Shown piece by piece: positions 8,601 to 17,332 of a stretch of 64,000 nt of DNA. The notes beneath the pieces are model-generated. The model ran no database searches, was not told the DNA's origin, and worked only from the letters and a program-made list of their open reading frames with translations. The translations under genes were made by a program, and so were the position numbers. Origin of the DNA: Streptomyces sp. CA-278952 (GTDB lineage Bacteria > Actinomycetota > Actinomycetes > Streptomycetales > Streptomycetaceae); NCBI RefSeq assembly GCF_028747205.1, contig NZ_CP112880.1, positions 1,860,001-1,924,000 of the forward strand, read 5' to 3'. Within the stretch, counting starts at the first letter, position 1, and every line of letters starts with the position of its first letter.

Positions 8601-9152
8601 GAGGGCGAGGCCGGCCGCCTCGTGCGGGGCGGTGAGGGCGGGGCAGAGGATGCCGACGACGGCGCCGGTGGCCGGGTCGGTGACGGGCCCGCCGATGGCC
8701 GCGCCCCCGGAGCGCAGGGCGTCGCGGCCGTCGGTGCCCAGCGCCAGCTCCAGGGCGGCGGGGACCGGGTGGCCCACGCCGTCCGGTGCGGTGTAGGTGG
8801 CCGGGGTGGTGCCGAGCACCCGGGCCTCGCGCCGCCCGTGGGCGGCGATGTCCACGTAGCCGCCGGGCTCGGCGCGATCGCGTCCGGCGATGGGCAGGGG
8901 GTCCGCGTCGAGGGCGTCGGGGCCGCCGGTGCGCAGGAGGGCGAGGCCCAGGGCGGGGAGCGGGGTGATGTCGTCGGGGGCGACGGTGCAGGTGCGGCCT
9001 TCGGTGCCGTGGAGGATGAGCGGGCCCGGGGAGGTCACGGCCTGGTGGGCGGTGACGACCGTGCCGCGGTCGTCCGCGACGAATCCCGTCCCTCGCGGCC
9101 GGCCGGCCTGATCACAGATTCCTACCAGCTTCGACCGGTCCCCACTGCCCAT
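5601..9152 (-). CDS. Large protein: degenerate trypsin-like domain, P-loop NTPase, helical-repeat C-terminus
   Basis: A 1183-residue cytoplasmic-looking protein with no signal peptide. Residues about 15-190 resemble a chymotrypsin-fold peptidase (GTGFVADDRGTVVTAHQAV at the start; GAAIGGPVTDP and AVVGIL near 150-168), but the Ser of the G-x-S-G-G-P box is Ile153 and the usual Asp segment reads PLPALGLALL. Residues about 240-400 form a P-loop NTPase: GAPGTGRTT at 262-270 (Arg instead of the Walker Lys), Walker B LLVVLDG at 346-352, then a sensor-like VVACRPEHWE. The remaining ~750 residues are Ala/Leu/Arg-rich with HEAT-like helical repeats. This order resembles STAND-type signalling ATPases. 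The ATG has no ribosome binding site; a TAACGT six bases upstream suggests a leaderless message. Function unknown; the location inside the truB-ribF region implies a housekeeping link rather than an accessory one. Confidence 0.75.
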   Translation of the reverse strand: MGSGDRSKLVGICDQAGRPRGTGFVADDRGTVVTAHQAVTSPGPLILHGTEGRTCTVAPDDITPLPALGLALLRTGGPDALDADPLPIAGRDRAEPGGYVDIAAHGRREARVLGTTPATYTAPDGVGHPVPAALELALGTDGRDALRSGGAAIGGPVTDPATGAVVGILCPALTAPHEAAGLALPIPRGADDTLDALLRRNATAAPAYGPDLNLAGALQLTATSVGSAAGPRARTAPVERAEVHAELGAFAAGTGLVLGLVGAPGTGRTTELAALAARRADGGSPAPTLWLRGADLLAEDTSIADAASRALTRAARIVTAAGARGDMSTATPERVARLAADAGQPLLVVLDGPEEMEPLLAHRLADWTAETAAWLRAQGVRLVVACRPEHWETAGGLYPPGALHRPHRPARRLPPALRLGDLTREQAERAMEAYGIPPAALAPGHDRHPLTLRLLAEVRAALPPGVPGRPDTEDVFGAHLDLLCVRVAVRIAAAADEQPRGAAVRRLAARVAGQVHEAARRCLGPGQGELDRTAFEETFPWRTGWASAVLTEGLLVPAGAGYRFAHEELGDWVQGAHLDLDAALRSLVHRWHRGSGGPDRVPRPRTAGEPRSLPVPRHRTGPVIQAMVLLGRRQGTAALAHRMADLIEALDRLWTDAGPRDEDAAWWAAHLLNGSLLRVPDARPYLGVLRVLAGRITRRSAAPEGPRDLGAYGEFGPWFWRRLRLPEEDRIDLLRRLVPADGLPRTDGDERYLDAVARRLALDAPAVQPLLCRWFTDERPLLVGPDAPDVPLRPTVAAAAQALLYAHRDLAPDELTDALIATPHQRAGELLLALAEDEPTALCRAVERWARDEDRPARRSAAARYGGLLQQRVTAEGDRALLRSAALVLLDRPEDAALHAAALTLLVRDPVARSTHLPGALRAFAAGDPRLPVELLAEVFPDHQEPVLAALRARLARPGGSGGAVLRALAGLDTPALALHVAGLVREYIDAHPEDGTHAAEYVDLRLEHGPAARALLLPLVTGLLRDRPAPPPVRAALARVLAGAGSAASRPLRAELLEVLLEFEQVTGRDPDVLEALLRTAAEGSQRRPEIRTRALVHRTGMLLVRTPEGAARFDRGLVELARDVPGFAALVTRWLADAPQEWAAVVGPSARRTVEALETSRPSMPMPMQSAGRAHGSLRPA

Positions 9153-9299
9153 GGTGCGACGTTAGGCCGTCGGTGATCTTCTGGAGCGCGCGGACGGGGA
9201 AAGCGCCCCCCACGCACCCGGTATTCACTCCGAGCGCCCGTCCGATGGGGTGAATGAGCGTGTCCCCCGGGGAGCAGGGATGGTGCCGGGGAGGGGAAC

Positions 9300-9340
9300 G
9301 TGGAGCGGGCACCGGGTTGGGGGGAGGGTGCCCGCTCCAC
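9300..9340 (-). terminator. Hairpin terminator after truB
   Basis: Perfect 14-bp arms (9300-9313 and 9327-9340) around a 13-base G-rich loop, 46 bases past the truB stop. It separates the rimP-truB cluster from the large NTPase gene, which probably has its own promoter. The remaining bases 9153-9299 show no coding signal. Confidence 0.75.
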
Positions 9341-9385
9341 GCATGACCCGCCGAAGCGCGGGGTGGAGCAGGTGCGGGATGTGGC

Positions 9386-10285
9386 TCAGGCGAAGACGGC
9401 GAGGCTCTTGGCCTTGCCCTTCTCCTCCTCGACGAGCACGAGGAACGCGCCGTCGGGCCCGAAGACCGCGACCGGCCCCGGCGGATGGGCGGGCATGTCC
9501 AGCCGTACGCCGTTGAGGAGCAGCTTGGCGCGCTTCTCGTCCACGTCCCAGCGGGAGAACGCGGAGGCGGCCGCCTCGGCGACCGGCATCACGGTCAGCT
9601 CCTCCTGGTGCTGGTCGAGCGTCCGGGCCGCGTCCAGTCCGTACGGACCGACCCGGGTGCGGCGCAGCGCGGTCAGGTGGCCGCCGACGCCGAGTCCGCC
9701 GCCGAGGTCGCGGGCGATGGCGCGGATGTAGGTGCCCGAGGAGCAGACGACGGAGACGACCAGGTCGAGGACGGGGGTGCCGTCCTCGGCGGCGGCCTCG
9801 CGGACGTCGTAGACGCGGAAGGAGGAGACGGTCACCGGGCGGGCCGGGATCTCGAACTCCTCGCCGCCGCGCACCCGCGCGTAGGAGCGCTTGCCGTCGA
9901 TCTTGATGGCGCTGACCTTGGACGGCACCTGCATGATCCGGCCGGTGAGTGCGGCCACCCCGGCGTCGATGGCCTCGCGGCTCACGCCGGAGGCGTCGGT
10001 GGACGAGGTGATCTCGCCCTCGGCGTCGTCGGTGACGGTGTCCTGGCCGAGCCGGATCGTACCGAGGTACTCCTTCTCGGTCAGGGCGAGGTGGCCCAGC
10101 AGCTTGGTGGCCCGCTGGACCCCGAGCACGAGGACACCGGTCGCCATCGGGTCCAGCGTGCCTGCGTGGCCGACCCGCCGGGTGCGGGCGATGCCGCGCA
10201 TCTTGGCGACGACGTCGTGCGAAGTGAAGCCGGACGGCTTGTCGACGATGACAAGTCCGTCCGGCGTGGTGGTCTGCTCGGTCAT
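9386..10285 (-). CDS. truB: tRNA pseudouridine(55) synthase
   Basis: A 299-residue TruB, which converts U55 to pseudouridine in the T-loop of tRNAs. The catalytic block [17 protein letters not shown] contains the nucleophilic Asp of [16 protein letters not shown] near the start and [13 protein letters not shown] are further family motifs, and the thumb-loop region and a C-terminal PUA-like part (residues about 240-299) follow. The ATG overlaps the rbfA stop by 4 bases (ATGA), so translation is coupled. This is the last gene before a strong hairpin and closes the rimP-nusA-infB-rbfA operon-like run. Confidence 0.97.
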   Translation of the reverse strand: MTEQTTTPDGLVIVDKPSGFTSHDVVAKMRGIARTRRVGHAGTLDPMATGVLVLGVQRATKLLGHLALTEKEYLGTIRLGQDTVTDDAEGEITSSTDASGVSREAIDAGVAALTGRIMQVPSKVSAIKIDGKRSYARVRGGEEFEIPARPVTVSSFRVYDVREAAAEDGTPVLDLVVSVVCSSGTYIRAIARDLGGGLGVGGHLTALRRTRVGPYGLDAARTLDQHQEELTVMPVAEAAASAFSRWDVDEKRAKLLLNGVRLDMPAHPPGPVAVFGPDGAFLVLVEEEKGKAKSLAVFA

Positions 10286-10770
10286 GCGGAGGCCGGGCCC
10301 TCGTTCTTCTCGGAGGTTCCGTCGGTCCCGGCCCCGGTCTCGTCGTCCTCGTCCTCGGGCTTGCGGTACGGGTCGGCGTCGCCGGCGTACTTCGCGCCCG
10401 TGGAGACCTCGCGCACCTCCGCGTCCTTGGCCCGCGCCTTGTCGAGGAGGTCCTCGATGGTGCGGGCGTTGTCCGGGAGGGCGTCCGGGACGAAGGCCAG
10501 GCTCGGCGTGAACCTGACCCCGGTCTGCCGGCCGACCTCGGTGCGGAGGACGCCCTTGGCGCTCTCCAGCGCCGCGGCGGAGGCCGCGCGCTCCTCGTCG
10601 TCGCCGTAGACCGTGTAGAAGACCGTGGCCTCCCGCAGGTCGCCGGTGACCCGGGCGTCCGTGATCGTCACGAAACCCAGCCGCGGATCCTTGATTCGCC
10701 GGTCCAGGGTCTCCGCGACCACGACCTGGATGCGATCGGCCAGCTTGCGGGCCCGCGCGTTGTCGGTCAC
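10282..10770 (-). CDS. rbfA: 30S ribosome-binding factor A
   Basis: A 162-residue RbfA, a KH-type factor that binds the 30S subunit and assists 16S rRNA 5'-end maturation. It begins [41 protein letters not shown] in character, with the conserved [13 protein letters not shown] block, and [18 protein letters not shown] in the C-terminal KH half. The last ~35 residues are an acidic, disordered tail typical of actinobacterial homologues. The GTG start has a GGAAG-like site upstream. It overlaps truB by 4 bases and follows the DUF503 gene by 36 bases. Confidence 0.96.
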   Translation of the reverse strand: MTDNARARKLADRIQVVVAETLDRRIKDPRLGFVTITDARVTGDLREATVFYTVYGDDEERAASAAALESAKGVLRTEVGRQTGVRFTPSLAFVPDALPDNARTIEDLLDKARAKDAEVREVSTGAKYAGDADPYRKPEDEDDETGAGTDGTSEKNEGPASA

Positions 10771-10806
10771 CGGTCCGTCACTCTTCCTTCTGATTTCGCT
10801 CGACTG

Positions 10807-11100
10807 TCAGTCTTCGTCACTGTGCAGCCGCCGTCTCACCGACAGCAGCTCCACCTCGGGGCGTCCCGCGACCAGCCGTTCGCAGCGGTCCAGCACGTCC
10901 GTGAGGTGTCCGGTGTCACCGGAGACCACGGCAAGGCCGATCTCGGCCCTGCGGTGGAGATTCTGTCCGCCGGTCTCGGCCACGCTCACCGCGTACTTGC
11001 GCTGGAGCTCGGCGACGATCGGGCGGACGACGGAACGCTTCTCCTTCAACGACCGTACGTCGCCGAGGAGCAGATCGAAGGACAGGGTCCCGACATACAT
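10807..11100 (-). CDS. DUF503 (YlxP-like) family protein
   Basis: A 97-residue small protein of the DUF503/YlxP family, commonly encoded between infB and rbfA; proposed to act in ribosome or RNA metabolism but not well characterised. The start at 11100 gives MYVGTLSFDLLLGDVRSLK, the usual N-terminus, followed by KRSVVRPIVAELQRKY and VSVAETGGQ. The frame stays open further upstream to 11319, but that extension lacks family similarity. The ribosome binding site is weak. It lies downstream of the infB hairpin, so it may be read from its own promoter or by read-through. Confidence 0.9.
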   Translation of the reverse strand: MYVGTLSFDLLLGDVRSLKEKRSVVRPIVAELQRKYAVSVAETGGQNLHRRAEIGLAVVSGDTGHLTDVLDRCERLVAGRPEVELLSVRRRLHSDED

Positions 11101-11242
11101 GTGTGTCCGGATGTCCCGCCGGTTCGGGTTCGTGCCCCGCCAGAGCTTGCCGGGGACATCAGAACCGTACCGGAACGGCCGGAGCCGATCGACGGAAATA
11201 CGACCCGCCGACCGGCCCCGACCTTGGTGGAGGAGCAGCGTG

Positions 11243-11361
11243 AGTCGACTCACTCGGCCCTTCCGAATACCCCCGGCTCCTTTCGGACCCGAGGTGGAGG
11301 GGTTCCGTGAGTGACTCACGGAACCCCTCCGAATGCCCCGCGGATCCTCGCGGACCCGAGA
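11243..11361. repeat. Imperfect ~50-bp direct repeat between infB and the DUF503 gene
   Basis: Two related segments, about 11243-11293 and 11310-11361, share CGACTCACT/TGACTCAC, CCGAAT-CCCC and GCGGACCCGAG-type blocks in the same order. The second copy overlaps the right half of the infB terminator. A 12-base palindrome (TGAGTCGACTCA) lies at 11241-11252. Confidence 0.5.
11296..11330 (-). terminator. Near-perfect 35-base palindrome after infB
   Basis: Arms 11296-11312 and 11314-11330 (17 bases each) are exact reverse complements with a single central base, 36 bases past the infB stop. In RNA it would form a very stable hairpin with a 5-base loop. Confidence 0.7.
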
Positions 11362-11366
11362 GTTGA

Positions 11367-14300
11367 TCAGCCTCGCGGCTTCTCGCGCATCTCGTACGTC
11401 GCGATGACGTCGTCGATCTTGATGTCGTTGAAGTTGCCGAGGTTGATACCGCCCTCGAAGCCTTCGCGGATCTCGGTGACGTCGTCCTTGAAGCGGCGCA
11501 GACCGGAGATGTTGAGGCTCTCCGCGATGACCTTGCCATCGCGCAGCAGGCGCGCCTTGGTGTTGCGCTTGACCTCGCCGGAGCGGACCAGCACACCGGC
11601 GATGTTGCCCAGCTTGGACGAGCGGAAGATCTCGCGGATCTCCGCCGTGCCGAGCTCGACCTCTTCGTACTCCGGCTTGAGCAGACCCTTGAGGGCCGCT
11701 TCGATCTCTTCGATCGCCTGGTAGATGACCGAGTAGTACCGGACGTCCACGCCTTCGCGCTCGGCCATCTGCTCGGCGCGCCCTGCGGCGCGCACGTTGA
11801 AGCCGATCACGATGGCGTCGGAGCCGGTCGCCAGGTTGATGTCCGACTCGGTGACCGCACCCACACCGCGGTGCAGGATCCGGATGTCGACCTCTTCGCC
11901 GACGTCGAGCTGGAGCAGCGAGGACTCGAGAGCCTCCACCGAACCGGACGCGTCGCCCTTGATGATGAGGTTGAGCTCCTGGACCAGACCGGCCTTGAGC
12001 GCCTCGTCCAGGTTCTCCAGGGAGAACCGGACGCCCTTGCGGGCGAAGTTGGCGTTGCGCTCACGGGCGGCACGCTTCTCGGCGATCTGACGGGCCGTAC
12101 GGTCCTCGTCGACCACCAGGAGGTTGTCGCCGGCGCCCGGGACGTTGGTGAGACCGAGCACCAGGACGGGGGTCGAGGGACCCGCTTCCTGGACGTTCTG
12201 ACCGCTGTCGTCGAGCATGGCGCGGACTCGGCCGTAGGCGTCGCCCACGACCACCGTGTCACCGATGCGCAGCGTTCCGCGCTGGACCAGGACGGTCGAG
12301 ACGGCACCGCGACCGCGGTCGAGGTGGGACTCGATCGCGATGCCCTGCGCGTCCTGCTCCGGGTTGGCCCGCAGGTCGAGCGAGGCGTCGGCGGTGAGGA
12401 CGACGGCCTCCAGGAGCGCCTCGATGTTGAGGCCCTGCTTGGCGGAGATGTCGACGAACATGGTGTCGCCGCCGTACTCCTCGGCCACCAGACCGAACTC
12501 GGTGAGCTGACCGCGCACCTTGGTCGGGTCGGCGCCCTCGACGTCGATCTTGTTGACCGCGACCACGATCGGCACCTCGGCCGCCTTGGCGTGGTTCAGC
12601 GCCTCGATCGTCTGGGGCATCACACCGTCGTTGGCCGCCACCACGAGGATCGCGATGTCGGTCGACTTCGCACCACGGGCACGCATGGCGGTGAACGCCT
12701 CGTGACCCGGGGTGTCGATGAAGGTGATCTTGCGGTCCTCGCCGTTGACCTCGGAGGAGACCTGGTACGCACCGATGTGCTGCGTGATGCCGCCGGCCTC
12801 GCCCGCGACGACGTTCGTCTTGCGGATCGCGTCCAGCAGTCGGGTCTTACCGTGGTCGACGTGACCCATGACGGTCACGACCGGCGGACGCGAGACCAGA
12901 GCCTCTTCGCCGCCCTCGTCCTCGCCGAACTCGATGTCGAAGGACTCGAGCAGCTCGCGGTCCTCCTCCTCGGGGCTGACGATCTCCAGGACGTAGTTCA
13001 TCTCCTCGGCGAGAAGCCGGAGCGTCTCGTCGGAAACGGACTGCGTGGCGGTGACCATCTCGCCGAGGTTCATCATCACGGCGACGAGCGACGCCGGGTT
13101 GGCGTTGATCTTCTCTGCGAAGTCGGTGAGCGAGGCGCCGCGCGACAGGCGGACGGGCTGTCCGTTGCCGCGAGGCAGCATGACGCCGCCGACCGACGGG
13201 GCCTGCATGGCCTCGTACTCCTGGCGCCTCTGCCGCTTCGACTTGCGGCCACGACGCGCCGGACCGCCGGGACGGCCGAACGCACCCTGTGTGCCACCGC
13301 GGGCACCGGGGCCGCCGGGACGGCCACCGAAGCCGGGACGACCGCCGAAGCCGCCGCCGCCACCGGGACGACCGGCACCGCCGCCGCCACCGGGACCGGC
13401 CGGACGGCCGGCGAAGCCGCCACCGCCGCCACCGGGACGACCGGCGAAGCCGCCGCCGCCACCGGGACGACCGCCACCGGCACCGGCACCGCCGGGACGA
13501 CCGCCACCGCCGCCGGGACCACGGCCACCGCCGGGGCCACCGCCGGGACGCGGGCCCGCTGCGGGACGCTGCGGCATCATGCCGGGGTTGGGACGGTTAC
13601 CGGCGGGACCGCCGCCGGGCCGCGGAGCCTGCGGGCGGGGCATGCCGCCCGGAGAGGGACGGGCACCGCCCTGACCCTGACCGCCCTGGGGGCGCGGGGC
13701 GCCGCCGGGGCCACTGCCCTGGGGACGCGGGGCGCCGGGGCGCTCCGAGCCGCCACCGGGGCGCGGGGCGCCGCCCGGGCGGGGCGCGCCGGGGCGCGCC
13801 ATGCCGGTGGAACCGCCGGAGGTGAAGGGGTTGTTGCCCGGACGGGGACCGGCCGGACGGGCGCCGCCGGGGCGCGGGGCGCCCTGGCCCGCGGGACGTG
13901 CGGGGCGGTCGCCGCCACGCTCGCCACCACGGCCGCCGTCACGCTGGCCGCCATCGCGCTGACCACTGTCACGCTGACCACCGTCACGCTGACCGCCGGC
14001 CGGAGCCGGACGGGCGGGTGCGGGACGGGGGCCGGGGGTGGCGCCCGCGGGACGCGGGGCCTGGGGCTGCTGCGGGGCAGCCGGCTGGGCCGGAGCCGGA
14101 GCCGAGAACTCGGCGGCCGGGACCGGGGTCACCGGGGCCGCCTTCGGCGCGGGCTTCGGACCCGGACGGGGGCCCGCCGACGGCGCGGAGGGCGCCGCCG
14201 GGGTGCTGCTGGGGGCCTCGGCCTCGGCGGCCGGCTTGGGAGCCGGTGCACCGGGCTTCGGGGCCCCGGGACGTGCCGCAGCTGCCGGGGAGGGCGCTGC

Positions 14301-14525
14301 GGGCTTCACGGGCGCCGCCTTGCGGGGCGCACCGGGCTTGGCAGCGGACTTGCCGGCGTTGCCGCCGGGCCCCTGCAGTGCGTCGGTCAACTTACGTACA
14401 ACCGGCGCCTCGATCGTCGAGGACGCCGAACGGACGAATTCACCGAGTTCTTGGAGCTTGGCCATGACGACCTTGCTCTCGACGCCGAACTCCTTGGCGA
14501 GTTCGTATACCCGGACCTTAGCCAC
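11367..14525 (-). CDS. infB: Translation initiation factor IF-2
   Basis: A 1052-residue IF-2, the GTPase that places initiator tRNA on the 30S subunit. The N-terminal IF2_N motif ([16 protein letters not shown]) is followed by a ~400-residue Pro/Ala/Gly/Arg-rich disordered region. It includes four QRDGG-like repeats (about residues 177-196) and an extreme Gly-rich stretch (about 325-425). A second IF2_N-like domain comes near 450. The G domain starts with GHVDHGKT (554-561), then DTPGHEAF and NKID; domains II-IV follow to EMREKPRG. The GTG start has weak pairing to 16S rRNA. The length is typical for Streptomyces, long compared with E. coli IF-2. It sits between ylxR and the DUF503 gene. Confidence 0.98.
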   Translation of the reverse strand: MAKVRVYELAKEFGVESKVVMAKLQELGEFVRSASSTIEAPVVRKLTDALQGPGGNAGKSAAKPGAPRKAAPVKPAAPSPAAAARPGAPKPGAPAPKPAAEAEAPSSTPAAPSAPSAGPRPGPKPAPKAAPVTPVPAAEFSAPAPAQPAAPQQPQAPRPAGATPGPRPAPARPAPAGGQRDGGQRDSGQRDGGQRDGGRGGERGGDRPARPAGQGAPRPGGARPAGPRPGNNPFTSGGSTGMARPGAPRPGGAPRPGGGSERPGAPRPQGSGPGGAPRPQGGQGQGGARPSPGGMPRPQAPRPGGGPAGNRPNPGMMPQRPAAGPRPGGGPGGGRGPGGGGGRPGGAGAGGGRPGGGGGFAGRPGGGGGGFAGRPAGPGGGGGAGRPGGGGGFGGRPGFGGRPGGPGARGGTQGAFGRPGGPARRGRKSKRQRRQEYEAMQAPSVGGVMLPRGNGQPVRLSRGASLTDFAEKINANPASLVAVMMNLGEMVTATQSVSDETLRLLAEEMNYVLEIVSPEEEDRELLESFDIEFGEDEGGEEALVSRPPVVTVMGHVDHGKTRLLDAIRKTNVVAGEAGGITQHIGAYQVSSEVNGEDRKITFIDTPGHEAFTAMRARGAKSTDIAILVVAANDGVMPQTIEALNHAKAAEVPIVVAVNKIDVEGADPTKVRGQLTEFGLVAEEYGGDTMFVDISAKQGLNIEALLEAVVLTADASLDLRANPEQDAQGIAIESHLDRGRGAVSTVLVQRGTLRIGDTVVVGDAYGRVRAMLDDSGQNVQEAGPSTPVLVLGLTNVPGAGDNLLVVDEDRTARQIAEKRAARERNANFARKGVRFSLENLDEALKAGLVQELNLIIKGDASGSVEALESSLLQLDVGEEVDIRILHRGVGAVTESDINLATGSDAIVIGFNVRAAGRAEQMAEREGVDVRYYSVIYQAIEEIEAALKGLLKPEYEEVELGTAEIREIFRSSKLGNIAGVLVRSGEVKRNTKARLLRDGKVIAESLNISGLRRFKDDVTEIREGFEGGINLGNFNDIKIDDVIATYEMREKPRG
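13938..13997 (-). repeat. Four 15-bp tandem repeats inside infB
   Basis: Four copies of a 15-base unit (13938-13952, 13953-13967, 13968-13982, 13983-13997; one diverged) encode repeated Gly-Gly-Gln-Arg-Asp in the disordered N-terminal region of IF-2. The unit length keeps frame, so copy number could vary without breaking the gene. Confidence 0.75.
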
Positions 14526-14574
14526 TTCGCTCCTTTTAGGTCCGGGTTACCGCCGGACCGTCGCTACTTCATGG

Positions 14575-14596
14575 GCGTACTCATCGCGTACTCATC
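14575..14596. repeat. 11-bp tandem repeat in infB leader
   Basis: GCGTACTCATC occurs twice in tandem (14575-14585 and 14586-14596), with a further TGCTCATCGC soon after, in the 152-base gap between ylxR and infB. No promoter is obvious there. Confidence 0.5.
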
Positions 14597-14677
14597 GAGT
14601 GCTGCTCATCGCAATCTCGACCTACTTCCAACTCGCGAGGTACCTGACCGCACGGGGACCCGTGCCGTTCACTTTTC

Positions 14678-14956
14678 TTACGGTGCAACCCGCTCGACGA
14701 ACCGCGTCAGTGCCGCGGTGTCGAACGGCCCCTTGGCCTTGAAGGCCCGGGAGAACGCCCGGCGGCGAACCGCCAGGTCGAGACAGACAGAGACGGGGTG
14801 CACGTAAGCACCCCGGCCGGGCAGCGTACCGCGTGGATCAGGGGCGCAGGCGCCCTCGTCCACCACGATGCGCAGTAGCTCGCTCTTGGCCGCTCGCTCC
14901 CGGCATCCCACACAGGTTCGCTCGGGGCAAGCGCGGGCTTGCGTCCGGCCAGACAC
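14678..14956 (-). CDS. ylxR: YlxR family RNA-binding protein (DUF448)
   Basis: A 92-residue YlxR-type protein, found between nusA and infB in many bacteria; described as a nucleoid/RNA-associated small protein. Seen: PERTCVGCRERAAKSELLRI with the conserved GCR box, then GRGAYVHPVSVCLDLAVRRRAF, the C-terminal family motif. The start is GTG with GGGGAGG about 11 bases upstream. It follows nusA by 113 bases and precedes infB by 152 bases, in the usual order. Length is normal for the family. Confidence 0.93.
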   Translation of the reverse strand: MSGRTQARACPERTCVGCRERAAKSELLRIVVDEGACAPDPRGTLPGRGAYVHPVSVCLDLAVRRRAFSRAFKAKGPFDTAALTRFVERVAP

Positions 14957-15069
14957 GTTTAAGTCTACCTCCCCGTACCGACCTCGCCGCTTGGGGGCAA
15001 AAATCGAACGGATGTTGTCGTGATGTCAGCGGCGTACCGCTCAGATCTATTCCCTGGAGCCCCTCCGGG

Positions 15070-16110
15070 TCAACGCCTTTCCGAGCGCTCCCGGGCCCGC
15101 TCGGCCCGCTCCCGGTCGGCGTTCTCGCGCTCCTCGTCCGTCTCGGTGTCCGGACGGATGTCGATGCGCCAGCCGGTCAGGCGGGCGGCGAGGCGGGCGT
15201 TCTGGCCCTCCTTGCCGATCGCCAGCGACAGCTGGTAGTCGGGCACGGTGACACGGGCGGAACGGGCGCCGAGGTCGACGACCTCGACCTCGCTCACCCG
15301 GGCGGGCGAGAGGGCGTTGGCGACCATCTCGGCCGGATCGTCGGACCAGTCCACGATGTCGATCTTCTCACCGTGCAGCTCGGCCATGACATTGCGCACA
15401 CGGCTGCCCATCGGGCCGATGCAGGCGCCCTTGGGGTTCAGGCCGGACCGGGTGGAGCGCACGGCGATCTTGGTGCGGTGGCCGGCCTCGCGGGCGATGG
15501 CCTCGATGACCACCGAGCCGTCCGCGATCTCCGGGACCTCCAGGGCGAAGAGCTTCTTCACCAGGTTGGGGTGGGTGCGCGAGAGCGTCACCGACGGACC
15601 GCGGACACCCTTGGCGACCCGTACGACATACGTACGAAGGCGCAGGCCGTGCACGTACTCCTCGCCCGGGACCTGCTCCTGGACCGGCAGCATGGCTTCC
15701 ATCTTGCCGATGTCGACCAGGACGTTCTTGGGGTCCTTGCCCTGCTGGACGACGCCCGTGACGACATCACCCTCGTGGCCCGCGTACTCCCCGAAGGTGC
15801 GATCGTCCTCGGCGTCGCGCAGCCGCTGCAGGATGACCTGCTTGGCGGTGGTCGCGGCGATCCGGCCGAAGCCGGACGGGGTGTCGTCGAACTCCTTGGG
15901 CTCCTGGCCCTCTTCGAGGTCGGCCGGGTCCTCCTTGGCCCACACCGTGACGTGGCCGTTCGCATCGAGCTCCACGCGGGCCCGGCGGTGGCTGCCGTCG
16001 GTGCGGTGGTACGCGATGAGGAGGGCCGACTCGATCGCCCCGACGAGCACGTCGAAGGGGATCTCCTTGTCCTGCGCCAAGCCCTTCAGAAGCTTTACAT
16101 CGATGTCCAC
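15070..16110 (-). CDS. nusA: Transcription termination/antitermination factor NusA
   Basis: A 346-residue NusA that binds RNA polymerase and nascent RNA. The N-terminal RNAP-binding domain (about 1-105) begins [20 protein letters not shown]. An S1 domain follows (about 110-180, [22 protein letters not shown]), then two KH domains, with [18 protein letters not shown] in the first and [20 protein letters not shown] in the second. It lacks the C-terminal acidic repeats of E. coli NusA, as is normal in actinobacteria. The GTG start has GAGGAGG 7 bases upstream and lies 2 bases after the rimP stop. Confidence 0.97.
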   Translation of the reverse strand: MDIDVKLLKGLAQDKEIPFDVLVGAIESALLIAYHRTDGSHRRARVELDANGHVTVWAKEDPADLEEGQEPKEFDDTPSGFGRIAATTAKQVILQRLRDAEDDRTFGEYAGHEGDVVTGVVQQGKDPKNVLVDIGKMEAMLPVQEQVPGEEYVHGLRLRTYVVRVAKGVRGPSVTLSRTHPNLVKKLFALEVPEIADGSVVIEAIAREAGHRTKIAVRSTRSGLNPKGACIGPMGSRVRNVMAELHGEKIDIVDWSDDPAEMVANALSPARVSEVEVVDLGARSARVTVPDYQLSLAIGKEGQNARLAARLTGWRIDIRPDTETDEERENADRERAERARERSERR

Positions 16111-16112
16111 GG

Positions 16113-16616
16113 CTACGCCTCCTCTTCCTTCTTGTCCTTGCGGTTGAATTCGATCTCCACGCGCGCCTTGGCGATCTCGTCGAAGGCGAGGCGGCGGGCG
16201 GTGGGCTTGCGGCCCTTGACGCCGGGCACTTCGAGGTCGAGCCCGTCCTCGTCGACGGCGAGGATGCGGGCGACCAGCTCACCGGAGCCGTCGCCGGCCA
16301 GGTGGAACCTGGCCAGCCGGCCGATGGCGCGTACGTAGTGGCGGTGCTCGGTCAGCGGGCGGTCCGCGCCGGGGGAGCTGACTTCGAGGACGTACTCGCC
16401 CTCACCCATCGCGTCGGTCTCGTCCAGCTTCTCGGAGATCGCGCGGCTCAGCTCCGCACAGGCGTCCAGCTCCACGCCCTCTTCGGAGTCCACGATGATC
16501 CGCAGCACTCCTCGGCGGCCGGCCCGGGACACCTCGATCTCCTCGAGGTCCAGCTGCTGCGCGCTGACGAGCGGTTCCAGCAACCCGCGCAGCCTCTCGC
16601 TCTGGGTGGTGCTCAT
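16113..16616 (-). CDS. rimP: Ribosome maturation factor RimP
   Basis: A 167-residue RimP needed for 30S subunit maturation. The N-terminal domain carries [27 protein letters not shown] and [17 protein letters not shown]; the conserved [14 protein letters not shown] block leads into the SH3-like C-terminal domain with [11 protein letters not shown]. The C-terminus is a charged Lys/Glu tail. It is the first gene of the minus-strand translation cluster. Its promoter must lie in the 176-base divergent gap before the lipoprotein gene. Confidence 0.96.
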   Translation of the reverse strand: MSTTQSERLRGLLEPLVSAQQLDLEEIEVSRAGRRGVLRIIVDSEEGVELDACAELSRAISEKLDETDAMGEGEYVLEVSSPGADRPLTEHRHYVRAIGRLARFHLAGDGSGELVARILAVDEDGLDLEVPGVKGRKPTARRLAFDEIAKARVEIEFNRKDKKEEEA

Positions 16617-16792
16617 CCGGGTGACTCCTCGGCCGCGTGTGCTGTTGTGGGGATCGTCGTGCGTCAGGTCAAAGGGTATCCGGTCGCCAGGGGTGTTGCC
16701 GTCCGCCCGCCGCTCGGCCGCGGGTACGCTCGCCTGCGGTGATCACATCAGGACAGATCCTGTCAGGACCGGTCCAGGCCCGAAGGAGAAAC

Positions 16793-17332
16793 GTGCGGCG
16801 CACGGGGACGACGCGCAGGGGGGCGCTCACCGTTACGGGAGCCCTCGCCCTGGGTGCGGTGCTGACCGGCTGCGGGGGCGGCGACGAGGCGGCGGACGGC
16901 GGGAAGCCCGCGCACTCCGGCGCGCGGGCCGCCGCTGCCAAGGCCGGGAGGACCGTGCGCGAGAAGGCGGCGCGCGACGGCGCCCTCCTGCTCGCCCGGT
17001 ACGACCTGGTGGCCGAGGCGCATCCGGCGACGGCCGCGGGTCTGGCGCCCCTGCGGGCCGCCGCGCGGGAGCACGGGAAGGCTCTGGCGCCGCCGCGCGC
17101 GAAGGGCGGCCCGCGAGCCGACGCCCCTCCGGCCGCGCCCGGCCCCGTGTCCGCCGACCCGAAGGCCGCGGTGCGGGAGCTGGCCGCCGACGAGCGCCGC
17201 CGGGCCGACGCGTACGCCCGGGCCCTGCTGGACGTCGAGCCGGAGCTGGCCCGGCTGCTGGCCTCGGTGGCGGCGGCCGCGGCGGCGCACGCGTATCTGC
17301 TGACCGAACTGGCCGAGGAGGCAGCCGCATGA
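16793..17332 (+). CDS. Ferritin-like (DUF4439-type) lipoprotein
   Basis: A 179-residue predicted lipoprotein. A short basic start and hydrophobic segment run into a lipobox (VLTGC, Cys about residue 25), so it should be anchored on the outer face of the membrane. The rest is an Ala-rich helical bundle, RDGALLLARYDLVAEAHP and ADERRRADAYARALLDVEP, resembling the ferritin-like DUF4439 fold of the next gene; I see no complete di-iron ExxH pair. The GTG start at 16793 follows GAAGGAGA by 4-5 bases. It is divergent from rimP, and the stop overlaps the next ATG (ATGA). Function unknown. Confidence 0.72.
   Translation: MRRTGTTRRGALTVTGALALGAVLTGCGGGDEAADGGKPAHSGARAAAAKAGRTVREKAARDGALLLARYDLVAEAHPATAAGLAPLRAAAREHGKALAPPRAKGGPRADAPPAAPGPVSADPKAAVRELAADERRRADAYARALLDVEPELARLLASVAAAAAAHAYLLTELAEEAAA

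Noticed and set aside
5856..9176. 1106-codon open frame on the plus strand opposite the large NTPase gene
   Set aside because: It is antisense to a gene with clear domains, composed of low-information Gly/Ala/Arg/Val codons caused by GC bias, with no recognisable motif.
11871..14807. 978-codon plus-strand frame opposite infB with Thr/Gly/Ala repeats
   Set aside because: Mirror of the repetitive infB N-terminal coding sequence; no start signal or family motif.
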